Shown here one piece after another: positions 40,703 through 48,845 of a stretch of DNA of 48,963 nt. A program made the translations under genes and the position numbers. Position 1 is the stretch's first letter, and the number at the start of each line of letters is the position of its first letter. The DNA is from Helicobacter pylori PMSS1. Its GTDB lineage: Bacteria; Campylobacterota; Campylobacteria; Campylobacterales; Arcobacteraceae. The notes beneath the pieces were generated by a model that saw only the letters and a list, made by a program, of their open reading frames with translations, ran no database searches and was not told where the DNA came from. The stretch spans positions 1 to 48,963 of the forward strand of contig CAMCYD010000004.1 in NCBI GenBank assembly GCA_945883785.1. Direction: 5' to 3'.

Positions 40703-40786
40703 GGAGACCACTGTACAACGATGCTTTTGTCCAATTTTTTCGCAGCCTTGAACTTGAACAAAATCTTCTATTGTGCAGTGGTCTCT
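40703..40786. mobile_element. 84-bp MITE-like element with terminal inverted repeats and TAG duplication
   Basis: The ends GGAGACCACTG (40703-40713) and CAGTGGTCTCT (40776-40786) are inverted repeats with 10 of 11 matches, extending inward through TACAA/TTGTG. Further in, TTTTGTCCAA and TTGAACAAAA also pair imperfectly. The element is flanked by TAG at 40700-40702 (the perR-like stop) and 40787-40789, a possible 3-bp target duplication. It is too short for a gene. The GAGACC ends recall IS5-type insertion sequences; this is an impression. It could instead be a long bidirectional terminator. Confidence 0.6.
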
Positions 40787-40791
40787 TAGGG

Positions 40792-41862
40792 CTACATATC
40801 TATGATAGTTTTTAAATCTTTTATCACTGAGATATCCAATCTTCGACCTTTTCCATCTTCTTCTAAAATTTTAAAAATCTCATTTTGGCTCAAAGTTTCT
40901 CTATAAGGTCGCATTTCACTCATAGCTTGATAGATACAAAGTACCGCACAAACTCTCTCTTTCAAAGAGAGTTCATTTCCTTCAATATGGTAAGGATAAC
41001 CACTTCCATCAAGCTTTTCATAATAAGTTGCAACCAATTTTGCAATATCGTCAAAACCAAAAATCATAGACAAAATTTCTTTTGAATAATAAGGGACAGA
41101 TTTGATTGTGTCATATTCCAAGGGAGTTAAAGAATCTCTTTTAGTTATTATCTCTTTTGGAATTTTGAGCAATCCAATACGATGCAAATAACCACTTAAA
41201 ATAAATCGTGAAGTATCTTTATTATCAAAATTATATAGTTTAGCCATCACAGACAAAAGCTCATTTATAGAATGTTTTGAAGTTCTATTTGCATATTTGT
41301 AGATTATTTGCTCTATTGTTTTTCCTATCAAAAGCAATTTATCATACTCAAGCTCAAGAGTTGTATCTTCAAGCATATCAAGTATAAAAAAAGGCAATCT
41401 TTGCAAAGATGCGAGATCTAGCCAAAAACTTTCATTTTCAGCCAAATAAAGAAAATTTTCTTGTATCACTTCATCCAATAATAGGGATTCTGCAAGAGAA
41501 ATAATTTCAGATTTATTGACCACAAAATTATTTTTCATCTCAAGATGGTTTTCAACGGCATCGCATAAATGGAGAATATTGTGCAAAGTGTCATTCTCAA
41601 AAATAGCAAAATTTATAAAAGGAAATTGCTTCAAGATTCTAGTATCAAGATGGTGTTTTGAAAGGATTATATACGATGTGATATCACTCAAATCTTGTTT
41701 TGAAAAGTCATTAAAAGAGGCAATTTTCAAAGCAATATAGGCAACTCTTAGTGAACTGTATGGGATGTTATGTTTATTTTTTTCTATCGCATTGTCAATT
41801 CCACTGCTGATAGCCAATAAAAAATTATTGAAATTAAATTTTGCGTGCGTCATCTTGTCCAT
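40792..41862 (-). CDS. Degenerate HD-GYP domain protein
   Basis: A 356-residue protein whose C-terminal half follows the HD-GYP fold but lacks nearly all metal ligands: the HD pair is His227-Arg228 (LHRIGLLKIP), the next His is Val (IKSVPYYSKEIL), and HHE is YYE (YYEKLDGSGYP). DGSGYP and RPYR are kept. The N-terminal half (about 20-110) looks like a further degenerate HD-like repeat (SSLRVAYIALKIA). It probably binds rather than hydrolyses c-di-GMP, if it binds it at all. It starts three bases after the ATPase stop, so both share a transcript. Confidence 0.75.
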   Translation of the reverse strand: MDKMTHAKFNFNNFLLAISSGIDNAIEKNKHNIPYSSLRVAYIALKIASFNDFSKQDLSDITSYIILSKHHLDTRILKQFPFINFAIFENDTLHNILHLCDAVENHLEMKNNFVVNKSEIISLAESLLLDEVIQENFLYLAENESFWLDLASLQRLPFFILDMLEDTTLELEYDKLLLIGKTIEQIIYKYANRTSKHSINELLSVMAKLYNFDNKDTSRFILSGYLHRIGLLKIPKEIITKRDSLTPLEYDTIKSVPYYSKEILSMIFGFDDIAKLVATYYEKLDGSGYPYHIEGNELSLKERVCAVLCIYQAMSEMRPYRETLSQNEIFKILEEDGKGRRLDISVIKDLKTIIDM

Positions 41863-41865
41863 TGG

Positions 41866-43176
41866 TTATTTTACCCCTAAATTTTCAAGATAAGTGTTTT
41901 TAGAAACGATGATGTAGTTCTTTTTGAGCGTTGTTTTAAAATGGTTTGCCATCTCGATGAGTCTATTTAAGTTCATTTGGGCAACTTCTTTTGCTTCCCA
42001 GACTATCATAATAAAAACTATTTGCTTATTGTCATACGCGATCAAATCAATATTATTTCCATAATTATCCCACCATGAACCAATTTTATTTGGTGTGAAG
42101 GGGAGATATCTTTCTGGATTTTTATGTATTAAATCTTTTATAAATCCACAATATGCAGGGGTTAGAATATTTTTAATGATAGTGTCATCAAGCTCCTTTA
42201 TGATTGGCAGATGTTTTTTGAGTTCAAGATTTCCAATATTTGGATAAATATAGCAAAACCAATATTTTAAGAAATTGTCATTTATATGATATCTTCCATA
42301 TTTTGAAAAGATTTGGTCTTTTGAAAGGGGGAGCTCTTTTCGTATAATCATCATCTCTTGAAGTTTTTCAATATATCTCGAAAGGTAAGTCGATTTGAGT
42401 TTGAGAGAATTTGCAATATCACCTAGTTTATTATTTCCAAGTGATATGGCATATAAAATAGATGCATATGTTCCAATCTCTCCTAAATCTTTTTTGAGAT
42501 AAGAAAAACCATAATCAAAAAATGGACTGCTTGGATTAAGGGTAAGTTGGTAGATGTTTTTTATAAAATCATTTTTGGTATTGTAAAATGATAAGATATA
42601 ACTTGAAGCCCCAAAAATAGAGTAAATATACATTTTATCGGTAAGGGTTAAACTGGCTCTATTTTTGATATATTCAAAAGAAAAATTTTCCATAAAGATA
42701 GTTGAATTTGAAATCTTGGCTACCTTTTTATAGAGTAGATTATCAGGGATAATTGACGAAGAAATTATGAGTATTATGGATTTATTTACAAAAGTTTTTT
42801 CCCAAAATTTAAGTAAGATATGAAATGCATTTTTGTCTATTTTTTGAAGTTCTTCAAAACTATCAAAAATTACAGCAATTTTTTCATCAATATTTTGCTC
42901 ATCCAATAAAGTTAAAATTTTTTCAAATTTATCGTAGTAAGTGCTTGAATTTTGAATTTTGAATTTTTTATTTATCGTGTCTACAAAATGAGGGAAAAGA
43001 ATAGTCTCTATACCACTAAATGAGGAAAAGAAGATATAGTTTTTTTTCACTACAAAATCTCTTAAAAAGGCACTTTTACCACTTTTGGTTCTTCCAAATA
43101 TAAAATGAATAGAAGAATTTGGAGAGTGATAGGCTTCATTGAGTGCAATTAAATCGTCTTGGTTTATAGGTATCAT
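41866..43176 (-). CDS. Archaeal-type STAND-like ATPase with DUF234 C-terminal domain
   Basis: An AAA+/STAND-like ATPase of the PF01637 type: Walker A FGRTKSGKSAFL (Lys34 from this start), Walker B IAVIFDSFEEL, a winged helix (GNNKLGDIANSLKLKSTYLSRYIEKL), and a C-terminal DUF234 nuclease-like region (NKIGSWWDNYGNNIDLIAYD). I choose ATG 43176 (436 residues): a minus-strand TATAAT ends seven bases before it, suggesting a leaderless message; ATG 43224 is the alternative and neither has a ribosome-binding site. Family members are frequent in archaea; the role is unknown. Downstream lies the degenerate HD-GYP gene. Confidence 0.75.
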   Translation of the reverse strand: MIPINQDDLIALNEAYHSPNSSIHFIFGRTKSGKSAFLRDFVVKKNYIFFSSFSGIETILFPHFVDTINKKFKIQNSSTYYDKFEKILTLLDEQNIDEKIAVIFDSFEELQKIDKNAFHILLKFWEKTFVNKSIILIISSSIIPDNLLYKKVAKISNSTIFMENFSFEYIKNRASLTLTDKMYIYSIFGASSYILSFYNTKNDFIKNIYQLTLNPSSPFFDYGFSYLKKDLGEIGTYASILYAISLGNNKLGDIANSLKLKSTYLSRYIEKLQEMMIIRKELPLSKDQIFSKYGRYHINDNFLKYWFCYIYPNIGNLELKKHLPIIKELDDTIIKNILTPAYCGFIKDLIHKNPERYLPFTPNKIGSWWDNYGNNIDLIAYDNKQIVFIMIVWEAKEVAQMNLNRLIEMANHFKTTLKKNYIIVSKNTYLENLGVK

Positions 43177-43246
43177 AGGGGAGATTATATCAAAAGATTT
43201 ATTATTTATGATAGAATAATCCATAAAATTAGATTGGAGAAAAGTG

Positions 43247-44155
43247 ATGAAAAAGATTGTTTTTGGGATGTTATTGTTGTGGATGAGCTTTGCAAATGGT
43301 ACAGAATTTGGCACACTAGCTACCGCATCTAAAACTGGAAATTACTATAAAATAGGAAACAACATAAGTGCCTTGCTTAAAAATTATAAAATCAATCTCC
43401 AGCCAATTGTGACAGGCGGAAGTTTTGAAAATATGTCTATTCTTAATGGAAATTTTATAGAAAATCAAAATACTTTTTTTGCTATTGTGCAAAAAGATGT
43501 TATTTCGTATTACAATTATTTGCAATATACAGAGAATAACGTGAGTATTCTAGACAAAATACCTGCTGTAATATCGCTTGGTGTGGAACAAATTCATCTT
43601 ATAACTCTTGAAAATACTGAGTACGATTATGATAAAAGAAAAGCTTTTAAAGTTTGGTGTGGAGATGAAAATGGAGGAAGTTGCGTCACTGCAAAGTACA
43701 TAGCAAAAGCATACAATTTTAATTTTACCTATGTAAATGCAAAAAAAGAAAATAGATTTGAAAGACTCAAAGATGGGACAGTAGATATTGTTATCTCTGT
43801 TATTGAAGCACCTGCAGGGGATTTTGCTGATATGAAAGGATTTAAACTTATAGATTTTCCTACAAATTTTATTATGGAAGATATGTATACGCATAGCGTT
43901 ATTTCAAAAAAAGACTATCCATGGCTTAGTGAAGATATCCATGCTTTTGCTGTTCCTAGAGTACTTATTACCAATTTAACGGATGAAAAATACAATCCAA
44001 TTGTAGAAAATTTTACAAAAATACTTATTTTAAATAAACCATATTTGGCAAAAACCTATGGGGACTATTGGGATAAAATCGATTTTTCATACACAAGTTT
44101 CAAAAAGATGGCAAAACCAGCAAAAGAGGTAATTTCAAAAAGCATAGCAAAATAA
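43247..44155 (+). CDS. TAXI-family (TRAP-type) periplasmic solute-binding protein, orphan
   Basis: A 302-residue secreted protein with signal peptide ending near SFANG. The mature start FGTLATASKTGNYYKIGNNISALLK matches the TAXI family, where GS..G.YY..G lines the ligand pocket; VTGGSFENMSIL and TVDIVISVIEAPAGDF follow. TAXI proteins usually serve TRAP transporters, but no dctM/dctQ-type gene is near, so it may be a sensor input. GGAG is seven bases before ATG 43247 (the GTG at 43244 is too close). It diverges from the ATPase gene. Confidence 0.8.
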   Translation: MKKIVFGMLLLWMSFANGTEFGTLATASKTGNYYKIGNNISALLKNYKINLQPIVTGGSFENMSILNGNFIENQNTFFAIVQKDVISYYNYLQYTENNVSILDKIPAVISLGVEQIHLITLENTEYDYDKRKAFKVWCGDENGGSCVTAKYIAKAYNFNFTYVNAKKENRFERLKDGTVDIVISVIEAPAGDFADMKGFKLIDFPTNFIMEDMYTHSVISKKDYPWLSEDIHAFAVPRVLITNLTDEKYNPIVENFTKILILNKPYLAKTYGDYWDKIDFSYTSFKKMAKPAKEVISKSIAK

Positions 44156-44175
44156 GTTTTTGACCTTATTTTTGC

Positions 44176-44201
44176 TAGAAAAATGCGAAGTACTTTTTCT
44201 A
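44176..44201. terminator. Bidirectional terminator between TAXI protein and barrel genes
   Basis: TAGAAAAA (44176-44183) and TTTTTCTA (44194-44201) are exact inverted repeats with a 10-base loop, located between convergent genes and slightly overlapping the 3' end of the barrel gene. The stem is AT-rich, so efficiency is uncertain. Confidence 0.45.
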
Positions 44202-45209
44202 AAATCTGTATCGAAAACCAAACGAGGTGTATTTTTGTAGGAATAGGAGCTTATCGTTGGATATTATGTTCGCAACTGGATCTGTATCAGGTAGAGCATC
44301 TCTAACGGCTGTATGATAGTTTTTAAGATTGGTTTTCTTATAGTAGCTTGTCACAAAAAATGAAAAATCTTTCCAATAAGCTTCAGCAGTCAATTTGTAT
44401 CCATACCCAAATCCTTTAAATTTCCCATCAGTTGCAAGATAATCAGCAATTTTTGCATCTCCTCTACTTGTATTAAAAACATTAATACTAACTATTGTTC
44501 CGTTCCCATCGGTGGTGTTATAGTTTGCCTCACCATCGCTATAATCATGTTGCTCGTAAGATGCTATTGCTACACCATATAGTCTAAACATAGAATTAAA
44601 ATTTTGAGAAACTGATACCCAATAGAAATAGTTTTCCCCATCTAATGCATTCTCCTTTACATGATTATAAAGATTTTCGCTCGTAAGCGTAATTTTTTCA
44701 TAATCCATACTTCTATATACAGTTACCGGACCAAATAAACCAGTTTGTGCAGTATAATTTTGGTAGAAGTTTTCTTGATCCGTTGAGGTGATTTTGTTTT
44801 TTTCTATAGTCAAAATATCATAAATTGTATATTTGCTAGTTTCTCTATTGTGAACTCTTGTGTTATAGTGAATAGTTGTTTTATCTTGTTGAAAGCTTAA
44901 AAATTTTGTTTTGCTCGAACCAAAATAAACCTCTTTACTGTCAAAACTATCGGGAGAGCTTAAGTTGTTTTTGTAATAATTGAAGCCCACAATATTATTA
45001 AAATTTCCACCTATATGCAATTCATTGTAACTTAATATTTTCTCTAATTTTCCAGTTTTTGTGGTATTAATGTCACGAGTTACATTAATATCATTAAACA
45101 AGTAATCTTCAAAATGATAATTTGACTTATTTTCCAATGTTATATCAAGATAATCAGCATTTAAAAATGAGTAAAAAAGTATTGTCACAAAGAGGAGAAT
45201 TCTTTTCAT
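44199..45209 (-). CDS. Outer-membrane beta-barrel protein (hypothetical)
   Basis: A 336-residue protein with a signal peptide (MKRILLFVTILFYSFLNA) and alternating polar/aromatic beta strands, ending SFGFRYRF with the terminal Phe typical of Bam substrates. Strand-like stretches include FYWVSVSQNFNSMFRLYGVAI and DFSFFVTSYYKK. No family recognised. AAAGGCAACTTT precedes the ATG. It diverges from the M23 peptidase gene. Confidence 0.65.
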   Translation of the reverse strand: MKRILLFVTILFYSFLNADYLDITLENKSNYHFEDYLFNDINVTRDINTTKTGKLEKILSYNELHIGGNFNNIVGFNYYKNNLSSPDSFDSKEVYFGSSKTKFLSFQQDKTTIHYNTRVHNRETSKYTIYDILTIEKNKITSTDQENFYQNYTAQTGLFGPVTVYRSMDYEKITLTSENLYNHVKENALDGENYFYWVSVSQNFNSMFRLYGVAIASYEQHDYSDGEANYNTTDGNGTIVSINVFNTSRGDAKIADYLATDGKFKGFGYGYKLTAEAYWKDFSFFVTSYYKKTNLKNYHTAVRDALPDTDPVANIISNDKLLFLQKYTSFGFRYRF

Positions 45210-45289
45210 AAAGTTGCCTTTTTTTGAATTTTTATTTCAGTTTTGGTCGCTATTATAACTAATGATAAATTAATCCCGTGGAGTTAATA

Positions 45290-46090
45290 TTGCTAAAGTT
45301 TTTATTTCTTTTCTTTTCTATCATTTTTTTATTTGCCAAAGATGGTGTGCAGACTTATGGTGAAGTAGAAAATGATGAACTTTTTGTTTATATCATAAAT
45401 AATAATCCATTTGATATTACATATAAATATATAGCAACTTATGATGCATTGTATCCTATACAAGAGCTCCCAATAGAGCAAAGTCTTGAAGCAAATAACA
45501 CAGGTTTGCTTGCAAAATTTATGATAGTTGGGAAAGAATATAAGCTTACAAATAGCTACTCATGGACTATGGGGAATAAAAATTCAATACACAATAACAA
45601 TTATTTTTATAGATTACCTTATGAAATAGGTGAAACACATCCAGTTACACAGGGTTTTCATGGGAGTTTTAGTCACAGTGGAGATTCTCTTTATGCTATT
45701 GATTTTGGGATGGATATCGGAACTAAAATTTATGCTTGCAGAGGAGGTAAAGTGGTAATGACAAAAAGTGATGGGTATAGAAGTGGACCAAATCGTGGTT
45801 TTGCAGAAGAAGCAAACCATATCACAATCAAACATGACGACGGAACTTATGGGAAATATGTCCATCTTAAACTTAATGGAGTGGCGGTTACGGTTGGGCA
45901 AAAGGTAAACAGAGGTGATTTTTTGGGATATAGTGGAAATACAGGATTTACAAATGGACCACATCTTCATTTTGTTGTTTTTAAAGGGAAAGATTCCAAA
46001 AGTAGAGAATCTATCCCTATGAAATTTATCGCTCAAAGTGGATATGTTATTGTTCCAATCGTTGGAAATCGTTATACTGCCGTAAAATAA
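45290..46090 (+). CDS. M23-family (LytM) metallopeptidase
   Basis: A 266-residue secreted peptidoglycan-type peptidase. The catalytic domain (about 110-250) has the zinc ligands in SHSGDSLYAIDFGMD and HLHFVV, with NHITIKHDDGTYGKYVHL between. The N-terminal hydrophobic segment LLKFLFLFFSIIFLFA is a signal peptide. TTG at 45290 is chosen because GGAG at 45280-45283 is six bases upstream; the GTG at 45278 overlaps that motif. It may cleave stem peptides and influence cell shape, as its relatives do in Campylobacterota. Confidence 0.88.
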   Translation: MLKFLFLFFSIIFLFAKDGVQTYGEVENDELFVYIINNNPFDITYKYIATYDALYPIQELPIEQSLEANNTGLLAKFMIVGKEYKLTNSYSWTMGNKNSIHNNNYFYRLPYEIGETHPVTQGFHGSFSHSGDSLYAIDFGMDIGTKIYACRGGKVVMTKSDGYRSGPNRGFAEEANHITIKHDDGTYGKYVHLKLNGVAVTVGQKVNRGDFLGYSGNTGFTNGPHLHFVVFKGKDSKSRESIPMKFIAQSGYVIVPIVGNRYTAVK

Positions 46091-46096
46091 AATTGT

Positions 46097-47512
46097 TTAG
46101 CAGATAACAACAGACTTTATCTCTGTAAATTCCTCTATCGCAAATCTCGGTCCCTCTTTCCCTATTCCACTCATCTTCGTCCCACCATATGGCTGGATAT
46201 CAAACCTCAAAGTTGGGATATCATTTACAACAACTCCTCCACAATCAGCCTCACTGATAAATCTTTTTGTTTGTCCTAAATTATTTGTAAAGATACTAAA
46301 CTGCAATCCATACGGACTATTGTTCATCTTCTCTATCGCTTCATCATATCCGCTAACTCGCACAATACTTACAATCGGAGCAAAAACCTCTTCACAGATG
46401 ATTTTCATCTCATCAGTCACATCAACCATCACCGTTGGATAAAAGTTAAGCCCCTCATGAATATTCCCACAAAGTACCTTCGCCCCCTCTTTGACCGCAC
46501 TTTTGACCCATGAAACTGCTCGTTTTAATGATTCTTCATTGATAAGTGGTCCTGCAAAAGTATCATCAAGATAAGGATCTCCGATTTTCAGTTTCAAAGT
46601 TTCCTCTTTTAAAGCCTCTGCAAACTTATCATACACCTCACCATCGACATAAATTCTTTGCAAACTAATACACACTTGCCCACTATTGACAAATGCACCA
46701 TACGCACATCGCACAGCCGCTAAGCCAATATCCGCCGTTTTATCGATATATGTTCCAGCATTTCCCCCAAGCTCTAAAGAAACTTTTTTTATCCCAGCAT
46801 TTTTTGTGATAATATTGCCTACGGGGACACTTCCAGTAAAACTAAGCACTCGTGGAATATCACTTGCCACCATCGTACTTCCAACCTCCACATCTCCATA
46901 CACTAAACTAATCGCATCACGAATAGCAAATGGGCTTTCGACAAAAAGCTTCACAAATTTGTAAGCGGTAAGTGGAGCTTCTGGAGTTGGTTTGAGTACA
47001 ACTGCATTTCCAGCAACCAAAGCAGGTGCGATTTTATGCGCAACAAGATTGAGCGGAAAATTAAAAGGGGTGATACAAGCGACAACCCCAACAGGCTCCC
47101 TGAAATAATATGCCATAGTCTTTTTTCCACTTCCCATCGCATCGGTGTTCATCGTATGCCCTTCAAGATTTACCATCGCATAGACTGAAAGTTTTATCGT
47201 CTCAATCGCTCGTTCCACCTCAATTCTCGCAAATGTGATAGGTTTTCCCACCTCATCTGTGATAGTTCGAGCGATATCCTCTTTTTCTATCTCCAATTTC
47301 TTTGCAACATCTTCAAGCCAAGCTATCCTTTGAGACAACAATGAAGCTTTTGTATATTTTGAAGCTTTTTTTGCTATCTCCAAAGCTTTAAGAGTATCTT
47401 GTACAGTACATTTTGGATATCTTGAAACTATCTCTTGTGAGTATGGATTGACAATATTTATAAAATCCCTATCCCCATCTTGCTCACTCCCAAAAAATAT
47501 ATTTGCTAACAT
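46097..47512 (-). CDS. NAD(P)-dependent aldehyde dehydrogenase
   Basis: A 471-residue aldehyde dehydrogenase: FNFPLNL and the nucleotide site VLKPTPEAP (172-180), FTGSVPVG, general base Glu247 in LELGGNAG, and catalytic Cys281 in SGQVCISLQR. The GQVCI-type active site and length suit lactaldehyde, succinate-semialdehyde or non-phosphorylating glyceraldehyde-3-phosphate dehydrogenases; sequence alone does not decide. The start overlaps the end of the Cys-rich gene by seven bases, so they are expressed together. Confidence 0.9.
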   Translation of the reverse strand: MLANIFFGSEQDGDRDFINIVNPYSQEIVSRYPKCTVQDTLKALEIAKKASKYTKASLLSQRIAWLEDVAKKLEIEKEDIARTITDEVGKPITFARIEVERAIETIKLSVYAMVNLEGHTMNTDAMGSGKKTMAYYFREPVGVVACITPFNFPLNLVAHKIAPALVAGNAVVLKPTPEAPLTAYKFVKLFVESPFAIRDAISLVYGDVEVGSTMVASDIPRVLSFTGSVPVGNIITKNAGIKKVSLELGGNAGTYIDKTADIGLAAVRCAYGAFVNSGQVCISLQRIYVDGEVYDKFAEALKEETLKLKIGDPYLDDTFAGPLINEESLKRAVSWVKSAVKEGAKVLCGNIHEGLNFYPTVMVDVTDEMKIICEEVFAPIVSIVRVSGYDEAIEKMNNSPYGLQFSIFTNNLGQTKRFISEADCGGVVVNDIPTLRFDIQPYGGTKMSGIGKEGPRFAIEEFTEIKSVVIC

Positions 47513-47916
47513 TTATCTCTCCTCCAAATTATCACTTCTCTCATAGCATTTTCCCAGTCTCTATCAAAATTTGCTCTAATATAGCTCACTTTATGGGGTA
47601 TTTTGCATCTTGTACAATCTTGATGGACAAATCCATCAGGTGCTTCACTTTTCCCACCAAATCTACTCTCTATTTTACAAAAACTTTTTGTATTTCCAAG
47701 GCGAAAAAGGGGACAAGCACAAAAATAACAATTCAGCTGTTCCATCTCGTGACATTTTTTATTTTCAGCATACAAAAGGCAAAAATCTGGTTCAACTTTT
47801 CGCATATTTTCAAAATCAAAATACTCCATCACCTCAACATCGCTAAGATGTGTAAGTTTCTCCATTATCCTCTTGTGTTTCTCTTTGTGTTGTTTTATCC
47901 ATTGTTCATAAGTCAT
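47506..47916 (-). CDS. Cysteine-rich hypothetical protein
   Basis: A 136-residue soluble protein with nine cysteines (46, 55, 63, 66, 68, 80, 101, 104, 136), including CYFCAC and CTRC, which could bind zinc or an Fe-S cluster. The N-terminal 40 residues are helical and charged. I do not recognise the family. It overlaps the aldehyde dehydrogenase start by seven bases, so it may assist or regulate that enzyme. A minus-strand TATAGT lies five bases before the ATG with no ribosome-binding site, so the start may be leaderless. Confidence 0.7.
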   Translation of the reverse strand: MTYEQWIKQHKEKHKRIMEKLTHLSDVEVMEYFDFENMRKVEPDFCLLYAENKKCHEMEQLNCYFCACPLFRLGNTKSFCKIESRFGGKSEAPDGFVHQDCTRCKIPHKVSYIRANFDRDWENAMREVIIWRRDKC

Positions 47917-47999
47917 AACAAACTATACTCAAATATTTTTAATAAACACTAAACCAACAATAGTATAAAATCCTCTCATTAAAAAATAAGGCAAAAACT

Positions 48000-48845
48000 A
48001 TGATAAAAAAATGTTTATTCCCAGCTGCAGGGTATGGTACAAGATTTCTCCCAGCTACAAAAGCTATCCCAAAAGAGATGCTTCCAATTCTTACAAAACC
48101 ACTCCTCCAATATGGTGTAGAAGAGGCTTTAAGTGCAGGTTGTGACACTATGGCGATAGTGACAGGGAGAGGAAAAAGAGCTATAGAAGACCACTTTGAT
48201 ATCAGCTACGAACTCGAACACCAAATCCAAGGAACTTCAAAAGAACATTTTTTAAGAGAAATCAGAGCTATCATCGACAACTGCACTTTTAGTTACACGC
48301 GACAAATTGAGATGAAAGGTCTAGGGCATGCGATACTTACAGGGGAAACTCTTATCGGGCATGAAGAGAGTTTTGCTGTTATCCTTGCCGATGACCTTTG
48401 TGACAACAATGAAGGGGAAACGATTTTACGACAAATGGCTCATATTCACAAAAGATTTCCTGATTGTTGTATAGTTGCTATCGAAGAGATAGACAAAAAA
48501 GAAACAAATAAATACGGAATAATAGCAGGGGAGCTTATAGAAGAAAATCTCTATAAAGTGACCGATATGGTAGAAAAACCAGAACCAAAAGATGCTCCAT
48601 CAAATCTAGCTATCATCGGAAGATATATTTTAGTCCCAGAGATTTTTGATGTTCTTAGGGAGACTAAACCAGGGAAAGGTGGAGAGATTCAGATAACAGA
48701 TGCTCTGCTGAAACTCGCACTTGATGGAAAAGTTTTGGCTTATAAATTTACTGGACAAAGATTTGACTGCGGAAGTGTCGATGGTTTTGTAGAAGCTACA
48801 AACTATTTTTATAATAAAGAGCCACTTGCAAATTCAAACAAATGA
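48000..48845 (+). CDS. galU: UTP-glucose-1-phosphate uridylyltransferase
   Basis: Makes UDP-glucose for envelope polysaccharides. The 281-residue nucleotidyltransferase has the N-terminal AAGYGTRFLPATKAIPKEMLP signature (about 8-28), a VEKP segment (about 196-199) and FDCGSVDGFVEA (255-266). AAGG lies before the ATG and TATAAA further upstream. The last four codons fall in the 131-base terminal repeat. In C. jejuni galU is next to pgi; here no pgi follows, only a 29-codon frame overlapping the stop. Confidence 0.96.
   Translation: MIKKCLFPAAGYGTRFLPATKAIPKEMLPILTKPLLQYGVEEALSAGCDTMAIVTGRGKRAIEDHFDISYELEHQIQGTSKEHFLREIRAIIDNCTFSYTRQIEMKGLGHAILTGETLIGHEESFAVILADDLCDNNEGETILRQMAHIHKRFPDCCIVAIEEIDKKETNKYGIIAGELIEENLYKVTDMVEKPEPKDAPSNLAIIGRYILVPEIFDVLRETKPGKGGEIQITDALLKLALDGKVLAYKFTGQRFDCGSVDGFVEATNYFYNKEPLANSNK

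Noticed and set aside
45211-45240. Possible third copy of the leader core (AAGTTGCCTTTTTTTG)
   Set aside because: Only GTTGCC plus a T run is shared; there is no hairpin 1, no masked ribosome-binding site and it lies in the 5' region of a gene on the other strand.
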